NCBI GenBank assembly: GCA_023362775.1
Contig: JALMGJ010000006.1
Coordinates: forward strand, 10,620,501-10,684,500
DNA: 64,000 nt
Origin: Charina bottae
Taxonomy: Eukaryota; Chordata; Lepidosauria; Squamata; Charinaidae
Direction of reading: 5' to 3'
A program made the translations under genes and the position numbers. Below the pieces are notes generated by a model. It searched no databases, was not told the DNA's origin, and saw only the letters and a list, made by a program, of their open reading frames with translations. Position 1 is the first letter of the stretch; each line of letters begins with the position of its first letter. Shown here piece by piece: positions 1 through 9,964 of the stretch.

Positions 1-237
1 TAACCCCTTTGATTTCTTCCACTTACTATTTTTACTCTGTTTCTGTGCTTTGTATAACATTGCTTACCACAAAAGAGAATAGTGTGTATGTATTTAGGGA
101 GATATTTGAATCTCCAGGCACTTTTTGTAATAATATTATAATAGAACAAAATAATTGCAAACACGATATCTGCAATTCAGTATCTCTAGAAAAAGAACAG
201 GGAATAATCAACTCTTTAACAGCAGCATGCCTTAAAC

Positions 238-588
238 CAGGGCTTTCCAAACTTTTTGGTTGGCGACACACCAATGGTGGCGCATGAAAACCCGGAAGCA
301 CTGCCACCGCGGGGCTTCCAGGTTTTTGCATGCCACCGTTGCGGCGGTGCTTCTGGGTTTTCACACGCCACCACCGCGGCACTTTCGGGTTTTTATGTGC
401 GGCGGCGGCAGCAGCGGTGTCCTGGTGTGCCGCACGAAAACCTGGAAGTGCTGATGGCCCGCTGCCGCCACGTGCACTGCCACGCGTGGCAGCGGCGCGC
501 CATCAGTGCTTCTTGGTTTTTGTGCGGCACACCTGGGCCCCACAGGCGACACAGTACTGTGTCGCGACACACAGTTTGGAAAGCTATG
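238..588. mobile_element. GC-rich non-autonomous hAT transposon (MITE), copy 1
   Basis: Inverted termini begin cagggctttccaaac and end with its near complement (tttggaaagctatg). The unit is flanked by a perfect 8-bp duplication, ccttaaac (230-237 and 589-596), the target-site size of hAT transposases. The interior is CpG-rich, with repeated 'ggaagcrctg' and 'cgcggcgacac' blocks and no transposase frame. The open frames crossing it are by-products of its GC content. Six more copies of this family lie in the window. Confidence 0.92.
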
Positions 589-598
589 CCTTAAACAC

Positions 599-1433
599 TA
601 GCTTCTGAGAAGAGATAGTGAAAAGGGGCTACGACTGTCCAGCTCAGCTGGTGGTTTTCCCAAATGCATCCATTCGGACTTTGTGTGAGACAGAATTCTG
701 GATTAGATGAGCTTAGGGCCTGATCCAGCAGGGTTCTTCTTATGTCCTGATGTTCTTAAAAGATGTTCAAAATCTGTAAGGGAGAGCTCCAAACTCACGA
801 GAAAATGCCAGAGAAGGCTCTGTTACTTAAATCTTCCAGCCTGATGGACATTCTCTCAAATGAACAGATCAACCTGCTTACCAACAGGATCATTTCATCC
901 TACAGATTAGTGCCTTGCAGAATGGAATACAAGACAATCAATGAATGAGGTTCCCTGCATTTGGAAAACAAATTATACCAAGGTTCATGCCAGGCATTCT
1001 TGGACAACCTTGTAGGCTATGAGTTTCCATTGCAAATCCAACAACTTATGCCAGGCCTGGCCTCCCCTTAAAAAAATCATGTCTGGGAACTGCTACTTAA
1101 ATTTTGCATAAGGCCCTCAAAATATTTCCCCAGGTTCTTTTCGAAGCATGTGATAATGATGGTGACAACTGCCTTCTCTGGCATTGTGAAAAGAAGGGTT
1201 GGAATGAAAGCAATGCCTCCAAAGATCTTTCCAGTTGCTGCTTCTCCAGCTGGGACAAATTTACATTACCAGCAATCACACATCCAAATTAAAATAGCAT
1301 ATAATACTGGCTGGCAAATATCTAAACATTCAAGTACCAGGTAACTCTAGCGAGTTAAAGCTACTGGGACACTGGAGCATGGTTTTCCACTCAGCACCAA
1401 AGTTTGCTAGATGATTTTGAATTAGGTGATCTC
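599..1433. other. Gene-free stretch with a possible CR1-like 3' tail
   Basis: No coding signal is seen. Around 690-760 the text 'gatccagcagggttcttctta' resembles the end of CR1-type LINEs in reptiles. The rest looks unique, with only short chance open frames. Confidence 0.4.
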
Positions 1434-1441
1434 TCTTAGAC

Positions 1442-1638
1442 CAGGGTGTCTCAACCAGGGTTCCATGGCACCCTGAATGGCACCATGAATCTGAGTCCCG
1501 AGATAGAAACCAAGTCTACTTTCCCCCAAAATATTTGTTTTACTGAATATGCTACACACACCATGCCATGCAAACCTTTAGTTATTGTTGCTGTTCTTTC
1601 TCCCTCCCTCCCGACTTTCAATCACTCAAGCTCTAAAA
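1442..1638 (+). mobile_element. Possible partial copy of an AT-rich hAT element
   Basis: It starts with cagggtgtctcaaccaggg, the same terminus as the element at 1639. The preceding tcttagac (1434-1441) matches tcttagat after that element (1931-1938) at 7 of 8 positions. The two may therefore form one longer hAT with a duplicated left end. The remaining sequence is not recognised. Confidence 0.45.
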
Positions 1639-1930
1639 CAGGGTTTCTCAACCAGGGTTCCGTGAGAGGTCACTAGGGGTTCCCTGGGAGAGCACGATTT
1701 ATTAAAAAAATTATTTCAAATTCGGGCAACTTCACATTAAAGAGATAAGTTTCATTCCTTATTTTTAGTTTAAGAACACTGTGAATGCATATCTACAGGC
1801 CTACACAGGAAACAAAGATAATAATTTTGGAACTTCTGGCCTCTCTTTGAGCCCGAATGTGCAGCGGTTCCCCGAGGCCTGAAAAACATTTCAAGGGTTC
1901 CTCCAAGGGTCAAAAGGTTGAGAAAGGCTG
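1639..1930 (+). mobile_element. AT-rich non-autonomous hAT element, copy 1
   Basis: The termini are cagggtttctcaaccaggg and the complement of cagcctttctcaacctttt. The interior ('gggcaacttcacatta', 'ggcctgaaaaa') is shared with the copies at 21273-21585 and 61868-62176. No transposase frame is present, so it is non-autonomous. Confidence 0.8.
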
Positions 1931-1938
1931 TCTTAGAT

Positions 1939-2403
1939 TAATCTACCTTATTGGTTTTGTGTATGGAGAAAATGGGAACCCATGTGCGTGTCCTAGAATT
2001 CCTTGGAGAAACGTGCATTGAAAATGAATGACTAAATAAGACAAATATTAACTTGTGGGTTGAAAAGTAGAGCAGAGGCATCAAGGGGAGGTCATCAGAA
2101 AAGTCAAGAATGGCAACTGTTATGGTGTGGTTGAAGCTGTTCTAGGTGCTTTGCATTTTACAGTCAACACATGTAAAAAAGAGGACAAGGCTTTGCTCAG
2201 CTGATGTCATGCTCTATGGGAATGACCTTGGGAGACTGGACCCAGAGATGCTGCCTAGGTCAGATAAGAGGGGGCATAGCCCGCAGCTGCATAGTGGGCA
2301 GAGCAAGAGGCTCAGAAGGGAGACCCTTCCTAGTTTCTCGGGGGTCAAGGAGATGGGAGGAGATTTGTACTTTCAGACTTGTGAGATTCTGTTAATGTTA
2401 ATG
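1939..2403. other. Gene-free stretch
   Basis: I see no repeat family, RNA gene or credible exon here. It ends at the first copy of the 32-bp direct repeat that flanks the next element. Confidence 0.5.
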
Positions 2404-2435
2404 TACTGTAATGCTTTACAGTAAAGTAGAATTAG
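2404..2435. repeat. Left 32-bp direct repeat (target duplication)
   Basis: It is identical to 2768-2799 over 32 bases. It contains the small palindrome ctgtaatgctttacag. Confidence 0.9.
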
Positions 2436-2767
2436 ATCTCCAGCAAAGGAGATCGTTACCTTGTCGTGGTGCTGGAGCTCAATGAAACCATGAGCTAAAC
2501 CGTGAAGGGACACCCAAGACGGGAAGGTCGTGGCAGAGAGGTCAGACTAAATACGATCCCTGGGGAAGGTAATGGCAACCCACCCCAGTATTCTTGCCTT
2601 GAAAACTAAATGGATCAGTACAACCAGAGATATGTCGGTATACCATCGGAAGATGGGACTCCCAGGTCGGAAGATGGTCAAAATGCTACTGGGGAGGAAC
2701 AGAGGATACGTTCAACTAGCCCCAGATGTGATGACGCAGCTAGCTCAAAGCCGAAAGGACGGCTCTT
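2436..2767 (+). mobile_element. LINE 5'-end-like insertion (probably RTE/BovB) between 32-bp direct repeats
   Basis: The insert has no A-rich or CAA tail. Phrases such as 'gatgacgcagctagctcaaag' and 'ggaaggtaatggcaaccc' look to me like the 5' region of reptile BovB; this is recognition, not a computed match. An identical 32-base sequence lies at 2404-2435 and 2768-2799, so the insert is bounded by an unusually long target duplication. If the family call is right, this is a 3'-truncated LINE copy, the reverse of normal 5' truncation. Confidence 0.6.
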
Positions 2768-2799
2768 TACTGTAATGCTTTACAGTAAAGTAGAATTAG
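2768..2799. repeat. Right 32-bp direct repeat (target duplication)
   Basis: Perfect partner of 2404-2435. Together they bracket the insertion at 2436-2767. Confidence 0.9.
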
Positions 2800-4019
2800 C
2801 TCATCTGGTCATGTTTCCTGTCTGGTCTACCGGAGAAGGCTAACACCTGGTCAGAGCTGCCATATTGACTTTTTGACCTCCTCTGCAGACACCTTTGAGA
2901 ATTTAAGGAAACTGTATCTCAGTCTTTCCCAACGTGAGGTCTTTCAGAGATGTGAGGACTACGACTCCCAGAATTCCCCTATCAGGAACGAATGCACAAA
3001 AATATCTAGAAGACTGGAGAATTGTCTCCTTAGGGGAAACCCATCTGGGGCATAATCTGGCAGCTTTAGGCAGGGTTTTCTCTCTTTGTTCTGAAATCTG
3101 CTCCCCTACCATTCAAGAGAATAATAAAAAAAACCCTTGGCTGTAAATTCTTTCCATCACATATGTTTGAACAGCAGTAGTGCAATTGCCCTAGGCTATT
3201 CATTTCTTTTTTAACAAAGTAAGAAAAAATCTTTTACAAAGTCAGAGAAGCAGAGTGGGAGGGAACAGTCTTGAGGGCTGTGTGTGTGTGTGTATGTGCA
3301 TGTGTGTATACATATATATGTATATGTCAAATTATCTGAATCTGAATCTGAAACTGACTTGAAGCAATGAAGCAAGTGAAATTTTGTAGGGTTTCTGCTC
3401 CAGATGATTTAACCGGAGTTAGTTAATTCTACTCATCCTGGAGAAGGTCTATCTACATGATCTCTAACAGTTAACATTGACTTGATGGCAAATATTCAAT
3501 CACATGATCAGTTAATTTCACATTTTATCTATCAGTTTTTAAATTTAATGAATTACTGTATAATTATTTCTCCAGTTATGGCAGAAATGTACCTCCCTCC
3601 CTGTCTGTCTGATTCTTTTAATGTGATCCAAATGATTTTATGTGCCATAGTAAGCATCTTGAGCTGCACTATTGATCATGAGTCCAAATGAAGTCATGTC
3701 TGTATTGTATGGAGTCGTGCAAACAGGAATTTGCCCAACATCCTATGTGTTGGAATATATGGGGAAATCATAAGCCTTAATGGAGAAGGACTGTTGCCTT
3801 CCTGGGAGCAGTGGTGAATTCCACTTGCTGGGTATCCATCCATCAAGAATATTTTAGTAGATTTCTTGATGATCTTTAAGATCTTCTAACTCATACATTG
3901 TATGATTCTGTCTTAGGGCTTGTAGAAGTAGAAGTTCTGGGATGCCCACTAGAGAAAATACTGTAGGATGATGGGCTAGGTAGAGTTTTGGCTAATCTTT
4001 TGTGTTTTTTCAAACTGGG
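2800..4019. other. Mostly unannotated stretch with a decayed hAT half
   Basis: Positions 2920-2985 (cagtctttcccaacg ... gactcccagaattcccc) resemble a decayed half of the palindromic hAT MITE found intact at 13481. A TG/TA-rich microsatellite lies near 3279-3325. No gene is seen. Confidence 0.45.
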
Positions 4020-4225
4020 GTGCAGTGTGCCAGGTTTCAGGCCTGGACTCCCCACTCTTTAATAATTTTATTAATGACTTGGATGAGGAAGTGGAGAAAA
4101 TGCCTATCAAATTTCAGATGATACAAAACTGGGTGGAGAAACTAATACTCTAGAAAAGAGAAATCTTAATAGGTTAAAAAAATGGGCTGAAAATAACAAG
4201 TGATATTTAATAAAGACAAATTGAA
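4020..4225 (+). mobile_element. CR1-type LINE reverse-transcriptase relic
   Basis: Broken translation gives 'FINDLDEEVEK' and then 'RLNRLKKWAENNK'. These recall the FINDL block and the region after the catalytic motif in CR1/L3 reverse transcriptases. Stops and frameshifts show it is long dead. It is cut on the right by PLE family 2. Confidence 0.55.
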
Positions 4226-4688
4226 CATTTTTCTGTGGAGTCCATGGTGCTCTCTGAGCCTTGTTGTTTTCTTGCAGACGTTTCATTGCCAGGCTAGGCA
4301 ACATCTTCAGTGCGAAAAGGGAGTGGAACTTGTTCTCTGTTTATATACCCTGGCTTGTCCTGCCTGTGTTGGTGGGGGTGTTGTACTCTCCTTGGTATTA
4401 CCTTGATTGGGTTGTTGTTTGCTGCTTGGTTGATTGACTGAGTTAATAGTTCCTTGATTAGGGTCTATTGTGTTGTTTGATTGCTCCTCTGGTGCTAATC
4501 TTGGTGTTAATCTTTGCCTATCTGGTTGTTGATTGCTGGCAAGGAGGTGTTCTGGTCTTCTAGCTTTTCTATTGTCTCTTATGAATGGTATGTAAATGTT
4601 GTTTACCTCTATGTGTCTGTTGATGGCTGCTTTGTCTGAGTGCCAAGCTTCCAAGAATTCTCTAGCATTTTTGGATTTGGCTTGGTTT
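4226..4688 (-). mobile_element. Penelope-like element family 2, 3'-terminal part
   Basis: On the minus strand an open frame (4654-4307) begins in the PLE C-terminal region. It reads 'EAWHSDKAAINRHIEV' and then a Q/P/N-rich tail. It is followed by a TATA-like gggtatataaac (rc of 4338-4350), a hammerhead motif, and the terminal sequence ending ggactccacag. Shorter copies with the same end are at 58089-58275 and 47768-47953. The reverse-transcriptase part is missing, so it is 5'-truncated. No clear target duplication was found because the BovB at 4697 abuts it. Confidence 0.7.
4273..4314 (-). ncRNA. Hammerhead ribozyme motif of PLE family 2
   Basis: Read on the minus strand it is CTGAAGA (rc of 4304-4310), stem II ttgcc/ggcaa, GAAA (rc of 4281-4284), then ACGTC, which provides a GUC cleavage triplet. 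A short stem I forms from CGCA before the core and TGC after the triplet. Self-complementary ACGU as a minimal stem III fits a type I ribozyme that works as a dimer, as described for PLEs. All core bases are present. Confidence 0.75.
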
Positions 4689-4696
4689 AAGATGCT

Positions 4697-5538
4697 GGGC
4701 TGGATGAATCACAAGCCGGAGTTAAGATTGCCGGGAGAAATATCAACAACCTCAGATATGCAGACGATACCACCATAATGGCAGAAAGTGAAGAGGAACT
4801 AAAGAGCCTCTTGATGAGGGTGAAAGAGGAGAGTGCAAAAGCTGGCTTGAAACTCAACATTAAAAAAAACCCAGATCATGGCATCTGGTCCCATCACTTC
4901 CTGGCAAATAGAAGGGGAAGAAATGGAAGCAGTGACAGATTTTATTTTCTTGGGCTCCAAGATCACCGCAGACTGTGACTGCAGCCATGAAATTAAAAGA
5001 CGCTTGCTCCTTGGGAGGAAAGCTATGGCAAACCTAGACAGCATATTAAAAAGCAGAGACATCAGCTTGCCGACAAAGGTCCGTATAGTTAAAGCTATGG
5101 TTTTTCCAGTAGTAATGTATGGCTGTGAGAGTTGGACCATAAGGAAGGCTGAGTGCCGAAGAATTGATGCTTTCGAACTGTGGTGCTGGAGAAGACTTGA
5201 GAGTCCCTTGGACTGCAAGGAGGTCAAACCAGTCAATCCTAAAGGAAATCAACCCTGACTGCTCATTGGAAGGACAGATGCTGAAGCTGAAGCTCAAATA
5301 CTTTGGCCACCTAATGCGAAGAGAGGACTCACTGGAAAAGACCCTGATGCTGGGAAAGACTGAAGGCAAAAGGAGAAGGGGACGGCAGAGGATGAGATGG
5401 TTAGATAGCATCACCGATGTAATGAACATGAATTTGAGTAAACTCCGAGAGACAATGGAGGACAGGAAGGCCTGGCGTGCTATGGTCCATGAGGTCACGA
5501 AGAGTCGGACACGACTAAACGACTGAACAACAACAACA
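4697..5538 (+). mobile_element. RTE/BovB LINE, 5'-truncated, subfamily A
   Basis: This encodes the C-terminal third of a BovB reverse transcriptase. It carries the catalytic YADD (4757-4768) followed by 'TTIMAESEEELKSLL', then 'GCESWTIRKAE', 'FELWCWRR' and the terminal 'EVTKSRTRLND'. The tail is gactgaacaacaacaacaa. A short duplication aagatgct flanks it (4689-4696 and 5539-5546). At least two frameshifts break it, near 4870 and 5203, where other copies have two more bases. It is dead as a coding unit and inserted next to PLE family 2. Confidence 0.9.
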
Positions 5539-5546
5539 AAGATGCT

Positions 5547-6139
5547 CACAGTTTCCCAGCTGAAAGTATGCTTAAGTCTGTCCATGTGTTGTGAGATTAA
5601 GGAGTTTTCTCTTCGATTGGAACATTCTTCATTTAGGAAACAGTAATTCCAAATGCTCAAGTATTGGATGCAGAATACCTGGTTTGGAATAGGACTGGCA
5701 ACCCACCCTTCCTTTTGAACACTGTATTTACTCAACTAGCTGATAGTCAGGTGGTTTCTGGTAGCACCTTTTCAGAGTTTTAAAAGGGATAAGCCTTTGT
5801 GAGCTTCTGCTCACTTCATCACATGCACAGAGTGGTGTAGGATTTGGGTAGGATTTATGGGGGGAGAAAGGGAGGGGAAGACAGGGTGGTTATGCAGACA
5901 GGATACAAGTACCTTCTCAATTAACAATTGTAATGTGCTAAAAGCCCATTGTGGTTAGGACCTTCTGAGGTAGCCTGAAGCCTTTGGATGTGAAGGTGAA
6001 TTCAGCAATCTCTTGTTTAATTGTGCTCGTAAATTTTCTTTTTTCCAAAATAGCTACTTGGAGTTCTGTAATGGAGTGACCTAGGAAGTTGAAATGCTGT
6101 GGTCTTTCAGATCTTCCAACAGTGCACTCATTGCAACTC
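5547..6139. other. Gene-free stretch
   Basis: No repeat family or exon was recognised. Purine-rich around 5850-5890. Confidence 0.5.
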
Positions 6140-7005
6140 TAACTGAGCCTATCCACCTTGCTGCTGGTCATCCTGTTCTTCTCTTTCCTTCCACCTTTTC
6201 CAGCATCAAAGCCTTCTCCAGAGAGCTCTGTCTTTGCCTAATGTGTCCGAAGTAGGATAATTTGAGCCTGGTCATTTGTGCCTTGAGTGAGAACTCTGGG
6301 TTGATTTGTTTGATGATCCATTTGTTTGTTTTCTTGGCTGTCCATGGTATTCTCAAGAGTCCTCTCCAACACCAAAGTTCAAAAGTGTCAATACTCTTTC
6401 TATCCCCTTTCTTCAAAGTCCAACTTTCACTTCCATAGAAAGTGAAAAACCGTTGTCTGCATGATTCTAATCTTTGTAGGCATAGACGTATCCTGACATC
6501 TGAATATCTTTTCCAAGGCCTTCATGAGTACTCTACCAATTCAATATCAACCCTTCATTGTTGATAGTTGATCCTAAAAGGCAGAAGCTCTCCCCACTTC
6601 AATATCTTCATTCTCAATTCTAAGGCTGGTTGCTGTACCTGCTGTCATTAGTTTGGTCTTCTTTATATAGTATTTAATCTTAGTCCCATTTTTTCACTGT
6701 GCTCCTTGATCTTCCTTACTACAGCATGCAGATAATTTGCATTTTCGGGTATCAGAGTAGTGTCATCAGCATAAGGCAGGTTATTGGTGTTTGTTCCTCC
6801 AGTTTTAAAACAATGTCCATCTTCTTCCAATCCAGTTTCTCTAGGCTTAATAAATAAGGGAAGAGTATACACTGTTGTCTCATTCCTTTGACAATCTGGA
6901 GCCAGTCTGTCTTGCCATGTCCCATCAGAACTGTGGCTTCCTGACCTGTGTATAGGTTTTGAAGAAGGACAATTAGATGTTCTAGGATTCTCATATTTCC
7001 ACAGT
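6140..7005 (-). mobile_element. Old degenerate RTE/BovB-like LINE
   Basis: Minus-strand fragments occur in the expected order of a reverse transcriptase. 'DWLQIVKGMRQQCIL' recalls motif B, 'LPYADDTTLIPENANYL' contains catalytic YADD, and 'TFELWCWRGLLRIPWTAKKTN' and 'LKLSYFGHI' match the BovB C-terminus. It is split across frames with many substitutions, so it is much older than the copies at 4697 and 31564. No tail or target duplication was found. Confidence 0.75.
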
Positions 7006-7139
7006 TTTCTCTGATATTATTTTGTCCTTATTTTGAATCCTGATGTCAAATTTGCATCCATTAATTCTTTTGTACAAAGAATTAATTTGTCCTACATAGA
7101 ATTGAGAAGGTCATTGCTGGCAGATGATGGCAAGTTCTC

Positions 7140-7640
7140 AAAAGCAACAAGAAACGATGGAACAATAATGCCAAGATGAGAACAAGATTCTGCAACAAAC
7201 CCAGATATCTATTTTGCCCTCCATTTACACCAACTGTACCATCACAGGCTCCAATAGTTTCACACACAAGATTAGCACCTTCACATGCTCTTCCTGTAGT
7301 ATGATATATCATCATCTCCCAGCAATGCCCCTTTCAATTCTACACAGAACAAACAAGCCAAACTTTGTGCAAAAGAATTAAAAAACAATAAACACAATGG
7401 GGTTTTAAGATATTACAACTGTTAATTGATAAGATTCTTATAATCTGTCTCACATGTAACCTGCATCTGTATAACCATCCTGTCTTCCTTTCATTTCCCC
7501 CCCTCCCACTTCATCCCAATTTAAATCCTATATCCGTTCAGTGACTCCATGCATCTGATGAAATGAACTCTAGGACACAAAAACTCATTTTTTAGCCTGA
7601 AAAGAACTACCAGACTCCTCCTGATTTTTGGCCACCATGG
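7140..7640 (+). mobile_element. Penelope-like element family 3, degenerate GIY-YIG region
   Basis: Plus-strand translation from about 7196 gives 'PSIYTNCTITGSNSFTHKIS', then a C-x2-C block with 'MIYHHL'. This recalls the region before and at the start of the PLE GIY-YIG nuclease. Downstream, catctgatgaaatgaactc (7553-7571) resembles the hammerhead start CTGATGA, but the GAAA core is lost. This is an old copy unlike families 1 and 2. Confidence 0.55.
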
Positions 7641-7644
7641 AATA

Positions 7645-8526
7645 ATATGGCTCTCCTACAATGTCTGCAAAGATTATGTTTCTCATTGTAGGACATACTA
7701 TTTCTGTAAAATATACCCAATTGGAGTAATAATTTATAACAGTGAAATTAGAGATGGGTAATTGGAGTGGGGGAGAGACAGTGAGTCTAAATTGAGAGGG
7801 GGGGCCCAGTGTGTGACAGCTTGAGCTCCCAGAGAAAAGTCTTTAAATAATTTAAATGTAATAATAATTAATGAAGCAAATCAATCAATGCAAGTTGATG
7901 ACAAGTCAACTCTATTTATTAAGATTATGCAGCACATTGGATTAAATTCTAAAAGTGCTTCAGAGCATACAGGGGAGCAAATACAGTATAGCACATATCT
8001 GTAAATCTTTAAAGAAGTTGCATCTTCTTCTATGATCAAATGGTTAGAGCACCCTTCTGGGATCAGATTCAAAATGCTGCACAGCCCTACTATTTATCTC
8101 AATGAGGTAAGGCAGTAGAGGTGGTGAGCTGGCATCCAGATTTAGTAATGGGTGGATGAGGGCCAATAAACTGAAATGAATCCTGGCAAGATGGAAGCAT
8201 TGAAGCTATTGGTCCATTTTTCAGAGATGAAACTGCAAGGTCTTCAGTTACATGAGGAGCTTCCATGGGTAGAAGTTATCCATTGCACATTGCTGCACTC
8301 TACGTGATAATATACAAGAATGGACTAGTGTGCTTATTACCTAATCTGCCTGAATGGTGTAGATCAGTGGTTTCCTTACTGTCATCATTCCTTGTGGATC
8401 CACTACAAATGTTTAAATCTCTCTTTCTCTCCCTCCCTCCCTGCCTCTCGAGACTGTGACATCCTTGCCTAAAATCTGGTGAATTTCGGGAGACAATACC
8501 AAAACTATACTACATTTCTGAGGGGT
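7645..8526. other. Gene-free stretch
   Basis: AT-rich with short chance open frames. I see no recognisable repeat or exon. Confidence 0.5.
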
Positions 8527-8672
8527 GTAGTGGTCAGAGTATTGGGCTAGGGCTAGGGTGATCCATCAGTCCACTCACTGATTGACTTTGGGCCACTCAC
8601 TCTTTCTCAGTCCATCCTTAGCTCATATAGTTCTTATTGTGGAGAGAAAATGAGGGAAAATCCATAGGTAAC
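8527..8672 (+). mobile_element. Degenerate tRNA-derived SINE (family 1)
   Basis: The A-box-like gtgtagtggtcagag and the downstream 'tttgggccactcactct' match the family-1 SINE layout, with many substitutions. It is cut on the right by the solo LTR. Confidence 0.55.
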
Positions 8673-8677
8673 CCCCT

Positions 8678-8941
8678 TGTGGTGGATTTCGGCGCTGCCG
8701 CTGGTTCTCAGGGAGGAGGGAGTGCATTCCAAGGAGATAAGAGGGCTCACAGTCCAGAAAGTGTTGCTGGGAAAGTAAAGAGGTTCAGGGTCACCCCGCC
8801 CTAGAGTCTCCCAGGTTATTTGTGCTTAGGTTAGTTAGAGTAGCTTTAGTCTGGCAAGATTCTGTCTGTATGGTGAGAGCAATACAGAGAACTGGAGTTT
8901 GAATGCACTGACTCGTCGTTGTTCTTGGGCTGGCCCTGACA
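8678..8941 (+). mobile_element. Solo LTR (264 bp)
   Basis: It begins TGTGG and ends CTGACA (TG...CA). It is flanked by a perfect 5-bp duplication, cccct (8673-8677 and 8942-8946), as left by LTR-retrotransposon integrases. There is no internal coding region. The class (Gypsy or retroviral) cannot be told. Orientation is tentative because a clear poly(A) signal is missing. Confidence 0.7.
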
Positions 8942-8946
8942 CCCCT

Positions 8947-9845
8947 TTTCTATTGCTCATTTATGAGAAGGCAAGAGTGAGACAAGAGGTGAACGAATAT
9001 GTTTATTAAGGTTTGCTAGGACTCAGTTCTAATCTGGAACAAAAAGAAACTTAACATATTGCAAGGAACATACCATTATTCCTGCTAACAAGGGTAGATT
9101 GACTTTTGGTAAATACCCACTTCCTCACACCTTGACTTCAGAAACAAAAGACAGGATATTAATATTCTCCTTGAAAGCATTTAGTTGACTATTGAGTAAT
9201 AGAGAATGCTACATTAGAAGGCTTTTTTACTTGGACCAATAAAGCACATCTTCTTATATGGAAGACTCATGGAGTTCAGTTGGATTTACCTTTACACAAG
9301 ATTGCAATCTAAAGCTGATGTACAAAATCAAGCTTCACTAGACAATAAAACCCATCAAACACTGTGATATTTGTGAAACTATGCATAGGATTATACCGCA
9401 GATCCTGTAATTTCACTCCTTGGGCACAACCCACTTCCTATTTTAAACATTTTCAGTTGTGTTTTCATGAATTTCTTTGGGACTTCTCTGAGCCAGCAAG
9501 ACTGACTGAATGCAGGGATAAAAAAGAACTTGATAAATTTCTTCCCAACTTTTATGTATATTACTATCCTGCAGAGGCAAAGAAAAAAAAGACATCAGAC
9601 TCAGTGTAGAAAGCAGATAAAGTTTTAAAAGAGAACTCATCACTTCATAGTTATTTAAAGCTAAGAATATCACCTCTGGAGAGTGTGATAGAACAATTTG
9701 AATTTTTTTTTGGGGGGGGGGGGAATAGGGCTGAGAAGAGGTTATTAGAAATTATGAAGCATTAACTTCTTTAAAATATGCCAAAGTCAAGCTACAATCA
9801 GAATTACCTGAAAATTACCTGAGCAGTATTTTTGTATAATATTCT
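8947..9845. other. Gene-free stretch
   Basis: No gene or family was recognised. A T9/G12 homopolymer pair lies near 9701-9722 and is likely to be error-prone in sequencing. Confidence 0.5.
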
Positions 9846-9848
9846 CAG

Positions 9849-9955
9849 CAGGATATCAACCTTTGCTGATCCCTAAAAAGCTAAACAGGATCAACTGGCT
9901 AGTCTTTGGATGGGAGATCATGAGGAAAACCCAGGAGTGTAGATCAGCCTAGAAC
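9849..9955 (+). mobile_element. 5S rRNA-derived SINE fragment
   Basis: The segment 'aagctaaacaggatcaact' followed by 'ctttggatgggagatcat' follows the internal promoter of 5S rRNA (box A, intermediate element, box C) with several changes. 5S-headed SINEs are known in squamates. It is too diverged to be a working 5S gene. Confidence 0.65.
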
Positions 9956-9964
9956 AACTATTTC

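Noticed and set aside
9849..9955. Functional 5S rRNA gene
   Set aside because: Too many substitutions in the internal promoter and structural core; better explained as a 5S-derived SINE.
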